NCBI RefSeq assembly: GCF_001661345.1
Contig: NW_017962922.1
Span: forward strand, 248,001 to 312,000
Source of the DNA: Ascoidea rubescens DSM 1968
Lineage: Eukaryota; Ascomycota; Saccharomycetes; Ascoideales; Ascoideaceae
Direction of reading: 5' to 3'
DNA length: 64,000 nt
Part shown: piece after piece, positions 60,869 through 64,000 of the stretch
How positions within the stretch are numbered: the first letter of the stretch is position 1
Layout of the letters: each line of letters begins with the position of its first letter
Program-made: the position numbers and the translations under genes
Notes under the pieces: model-generated
What the model was told of the DNA's origin: nothing
Databases searched by the model: none
The model's input: the letters and a program-made list of their open reading frames with translations, nothing else

Positions 60869-61510
60869 TTAAATGTTGCCCTGGGTTTTTGCCATTTCAG
60901 TGTGATAATCAATATCAGAGGCATCCCAAGGATAAGCAATCCAAATATCAGGAACAGTTCTAGCAGCCAAATATCTACCAGAATCCATCAACTCCTTGGG
61001 CAAGTCTTCCTTTTTGGGCTTGTCTTTATTGTGTAAAACAAACACTGAGAAGATTGTTTTTTCATCTGATCTTCCCAACTTTATAGCCTGGTTCCTGACA
61101 TCTTTCTTCAACTCAGTTAAGGCGTAATACAACGTAGTTCTGGTGTCATCGACCTCGTCGACAATCAAGATTTTCTTGCCAATCAAAGTATCAAAGTGTT
61201 TGTCGATAGCACCAAAATCCAACCACTGGGTTCTCACAACCTCTTTTCCAATGGTGTCGATGGTCGAGTTGTTTCCCATGGACTCATATAGCGACAAACC
61301 AATGGCCTGAATGGGGATGTTCTTTTCTCCCTGCTCTCTGATGAAAGATCTGAGGATTCTGGCAGGAATGAAGCCACCACCACCAATAGCTATGATAATA
61401 TCAGGTTTATTGGATTCTGCTTTGAGTTTCTCGGCAGTTTCCTGACACAACTTGTGGATATTGTTGTAGGAAATGTATAGTTTTTTCACTTCTGGAGCAG
61501 CAGCTGTCAT
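60869..61510 (-). CDS. HPT1: Hypoxanthine-guanine phosphoribosyltransferase Hpt1
   Basis: A 213-aa cytosolic purine-salvage enzyme making IMP and GMP from hypoxanthine or guanine and PRPP. It matches fungal Hpt1 across its length: YISYNNIHKLCQ, DIIIAIGGGGFIPARILRSF, VVRTQWLDFG, PRPP loop ILIVDEVDDTRTTLYYAL (from 114), VFVLHNKDKPKKEDLP and the C-terminal WIAYPWDASDIDYHTEMA. The length is close to S. cerevisiae (221 aa). ATG 61510. It is divergent from the YLR419W-like helicase with 228 bases between starts. Confidence 0.95.
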   Translation of the reverse strand: MTAAAPEVKKLYISYNNIHKLCQETAEKLKAESNKPDIIIAIGGGGFIPARILRSFIREQGEKNIPIQAIGLSLYESMGNNSTIDTIGKEVVRTQWLDFGAIDKHFDTLIGKKILIVDEVDDTRTTLYYALTELKKDVRNQAIKLGRSDEKTIFSVFVLHNKDKPKKEDLPKELMDSGRYLAARTVPDIWIAYPWDASDIDYHTEMAKTQGNI

Positions 61511-61738
61511 TTTAAATAATTATTTGTAAATTGAATCTAAAATTTTTGGTAAAATTTTCTTGATCGAGAGATGAGTGGAAAAAAAATTTAAGAAACGTTA
61601 AAATTTTGAAAACCAACTTTCTTTTGGATGCAGCAAAGGCAAAAAAAAGCAAATATCAACCACTTTGACCCTGGCACAACAGCAAAAGAGTAATTTAACT
61701 AGATCAGTTGTTTTGAATATTCATGAACCGTATTCTCA

Positions 61739-64000
61739 ATGGCAAAAAAAAACAATAAAGATAGTAGGAGACCCAAGAGTAAAAAAAATGAGCTGAAGGC
61801 CAGCACTAACGCTAAAAATAATGGAAATATCAACATCAACACCAATGGCAGCAGTGTCAACAATAGTAGTAATATCAGCGAAATCAATAAAACCAACAGA
61901 ATCAGAAACACTAAGATTGTGGCAAACAACTCCAGCTGGACAGGAAAGTTGCCATGCTCTTTACTTCATGAATTGGTACAGAAGAATCACTGGAAAACTG
62001 TCGCCTACGATATGGTCAAAATTCCAACAAAAGATGGTCAAGAAGGTGGATTTATTGCAAACTCCAAAATCTCATGGGAAAATCCCAAAACAAAACAATT
62101 GATTACAATTAATTTTAAAGCAACTGACAAGAAATTTCAGGAAATAATCAAACCCCAATCAACTCCAATTGAAGCCAGACATTTGTGTGCTACTTTTACT
62201 TTGCATAAGATTAGTTATGAAAAAAATCTTCAGATGATATTACCAACTAACCATCGGAAAGTCTGGCAAGATTTGGATAAATTAAGGGTTATTTTGTTTA
62301 AAGAAAACAAGCAGAAGTACCAATTGGAGTGGAATAGTGATCCTTTCAAGATCTATTTGGAAAATCAAAAGTCTATGCAAAATAAATTGAAACAAAACGA
62401 TATTAATTTGAATCAACAACTAAAAACACAAAAACCTCAATTAATCAATATTTCAAACTCCACTCAATTATTGAATCAAAGCAAGTCTTCAATGCCTCAA
62501 AAAAATCAAAATCAAATTTATTATGCAAACAGAGAACTACTGCAAAATTCTAAAATTAATCAAACAACTCGTTTTCCTAGAAAAATTTGGGAAAAGGCTC
62601 CATTTATAGATTTATCTCCAGAATCAACACAATTTCTCCAATCAGTCATCAACAAGAATTTAAACCATATATATACATCAAATAATATACCTACTGACAA
62701 TATTAATTCGGAAAAGATTTTGCAATACTTTGAGTCAATTGGATTTCGAAAGCCACACATCCAAGAGTCTTTTCAATATATCTCCCATATTTCTCTTACT
62801 TCATCCTTAGAATGGTTGCTTTTAAATGTTCCAGAAGACGATTTGCCCACCTTATTTTTGAAAAATGATAATGTGTCAAATGTTTCCTTAAAACTTATAT
62901 CAAATGATTTGAAAAGTCAATATATGTTTGACAGGTTATTGGATTCAGGATATTTAAAAAATGATATTGTTGTTCAATTTAATAGCATTGGAAAAAAGAA
63001 AGTAAATAATCCTCAGTTGGAATCTTTTATAACATATAATTTAACAAAAAAACTTATTGATGATTCCAATATTGAATCTTATAATTCTATTTTAGAGTTA
63101 AACGATGGGTTTTTTGAGCTAGAAGATTATAAAAATGAAGTCGAATCATTGGTTTCCATGTATTCTTCAGACAAGTTTAAAATAATAGATAAAGAAAACT
63201 ATTCTACAATTGAAATCTTTTTAAATCCGGAGAATTTCCCAAAAGATCAAAATATTTTTTCATTAAGAATATTATATAATAAATCAGTATCCAAATATCC
63301 ATTTGATCTACTTGGTTTACAATTTAATATTATAGATAAAAAAAATTATAAAATGGCTAATTATATAAAATCGTCAATATTAGGACAGTTGGTGAATGAT
63401 GAAATCATTGGGAACAATATGCTTGGAAATTGTTATTTATTGTCAATAATTGAATGGTTAGAAAGTAACATTTCAAAAATCATTCAAAATCCTGGGCCTT
63501 TAATACACGATAACAATTTTGAATTTGAAGTGGATTCATCATCACAAGGTAATAACTCAAATATCAAGAAAAATAAAAATAAAAATACAAATAAAAACAA
63601 AAAATCATTTGCTTTAAATACCAAAGTATTTTCAATTGATGAGATTGATAACTTATTAGCTGACTATCAAAAAAAGCATGATTCAATTGAAGTTAAAGCT
63701 AGGATATTTGAAAGAAAAAAATTACCTGCTTTTAATAGGAAAGACCAATTGGTTTCCATGATTCAATCAAGTCAAATAACTATTGTAACTGGTGAAACTG
63801 GGTCTGGTAAATCGACACAAATTGTTCAATTTATTTTAGATGATATAATATCTAAGAATAAAGATTTTGTATCCAAGATTATTGTTACACAACCTCGTCG
63901 TATTTCAACAATAGGTTTAGCTGATAGAATATCAGATGAAAGAGTATTAAAAGTTGGGGAAGAAGTTGGATATATGATTCGAGGTGAAAATAGGACCAAA
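61739..64000 (+). CDS. DEAH-box RNA helicase, YLR419W/DHX57-like (partial, 5' part)
   Basis: The frame opens at ATG 61739 and runs to the window end (754 codons, no stop), so it is cut by the edge. In order: a Lys/Asn-rich start (MAKKNNKDSRRPKSKKN), a dsRNA-binding-like segment (CSLLHELVQKNHWKTVAYDM, then GFIANSKISWENPKTKQ), a UBA-like segment (ILQYFESIGFRKPHIQESF), an RWD domain (SVSKYPFDLLGLQFNIIDK), then the helicase core start with Walker A TGETGSGKSTQIVQF and motif Ia VTQPRRIST. This order matches YLR419W and the DHX57/DHX29 group of ribosome- and translation-associated helicases. DEAH and later motifs lie beyond the window. Confidence 0.88.
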   Translation, partial: MAKKNNKDSRRPKSKKNELKASTNAKNNGNININTNGSSVNNSSNISEINKTNRIRNTKIVANNSSWTGKLPCSLLHELVQKNHWKTVAYDMVKIPTKDGQEGGFIANSKISWENPKTKQLITINFKATDKKFQEIIKPQSTPIEARHLCATFTLHKISYEKNLQMILPTNHRKVWQDLDKLRVILFKENKQKYQLEWNSDPFKIYLENQKSMQNKLKQNDINLNQQLKTQKPQLINISNSTQLLNQSKSSMPQKNQNQIYYANRELLQNSKINQTTRFPRKIWEKAPFIDLSPESTQFLQSVINKNLNHIYTSNNIPTDNINSEKILQYFESIGFRKPHIQESFQYISHISLTSSLEWLLLNVPEDDLPTLFLKNDNVSNVSLKLISNDLKSQYMFDRLLDSGYLKNDIVVQFNSIGKKKVNNPQLESFITYNLTKKLIDDSNIESYNSILELNDGFFELEDYKNEVESLVSMYSSDKFKIIDKENYSTIEIFLNPENFPKDQNIFSLRILYNKSVSKYPFDLLGLQFNIIDKKNYKMANYIKSSILGQLVNDEIIGNNMLGNCYLLSIIEWLESNISKIIQNPGPLIHDNNFEFEVDSSSQGNNSNIKKNKNKNTNKNKKSFALNTKVFSIDEIDNLLADYQKKHDSIEVKARIFERKKLPAFNRKDQLVSMIQSSQITIVTGETGSGKSTQIVQFILDDIISKNKDFVSKIIVTQPRRISTIGLADRISDERVLKVGEEVGYMIRGENRTK

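Noticed and set aside
1-64000. CRISPR arrays, bacterial operons, rRNA genes
   Set aside because: None are seen; gene content and introns are those of a yeast nuclear genome.

Overview
The window is nuclear DNA from an AT-rich budding yeast (Saccharomycotina). The genes are compact, mostly intronless and rich in Asn/Ser/Asp low-complexity tracts. Two short introns have yeast-type donor, branch and acceptor sites. Orthologues of S. cerevisiae genes sit beside NDUFB9, a complex I subunit, so the organism keeps respiratory complex I and is not a Saccharomyces or close relative. In-frame CTG codons are scarce in the conserved genes checked. One at a conserved site (RRP3, 7119-7121) falls where relatives usually have a polar residue, which hints at, but does not prove, a CUG-reassigned lineage. 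The genus cannot be named from the sequence alone.

Layout. A 2,651-bp inverted repeat (761-3411 and 35654-38304) shows no indel and no mismatch where I compared it. It encloses about 32 kb of single-copy genes: CLF1, RRP3, MTQ2, RAD3 (with a 5-nt coding first exon), a CRT10-like WD-type protein, NDUFB9, a 1,823-aa disordered repeat protein with one intron, PPN1, PUT1, DML1, a frameshifted mitochondrial acyl carrier protein gene, intact ACP1, SDS22 and a TFB6-like gene. Each repeat carries a gene for an Asn/Gln-rich protein. The right copy ends in a CTH/TIS11-like tandem CCCH zinc finger; the left copy has lost it. Outside the right repeat come a YIP1-family gene, NDE1 (alternative NADH dehydrogenase), tRNA-Ala(AGC), STE4 (G-beta), a 2-kb gene-poor stretch, SSL2/XPB, a Zn2Cys6 transcription factor, SWD1, DPH2, SGM1, HPT1 and the first 754 codons of a YLR419W/DHX57-like DEAH helicase that runs off the window.

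Functional threads. Three TFIIH subunits (RAD3, SSL2, a TFB6 candidate) lie within about 40 kb. Respiratory genes recur: NDUFB9 is an LYR protein whose relatives dock acyl carrier protein, ACP1 and a broken second ACP gene are here, NDE1 is a second NADH entry route, and PUT1 feeds electrons from proline. RNA and translation genes include CLF1, RRP3, MTQ2, DPH2 and the tRNA. STE4 is the only recognised mating-pathway gene; no mating-type gene was found. Several promoters are short GC-rich islands with CCGG cores in otherwise AT-rich DNA. The most notable observations are the large inverted repeat, the DEGH (not DEAH) box in RAD3, the frameshifted ACP gene and the repeat architecture of the 1,823-aa protein.
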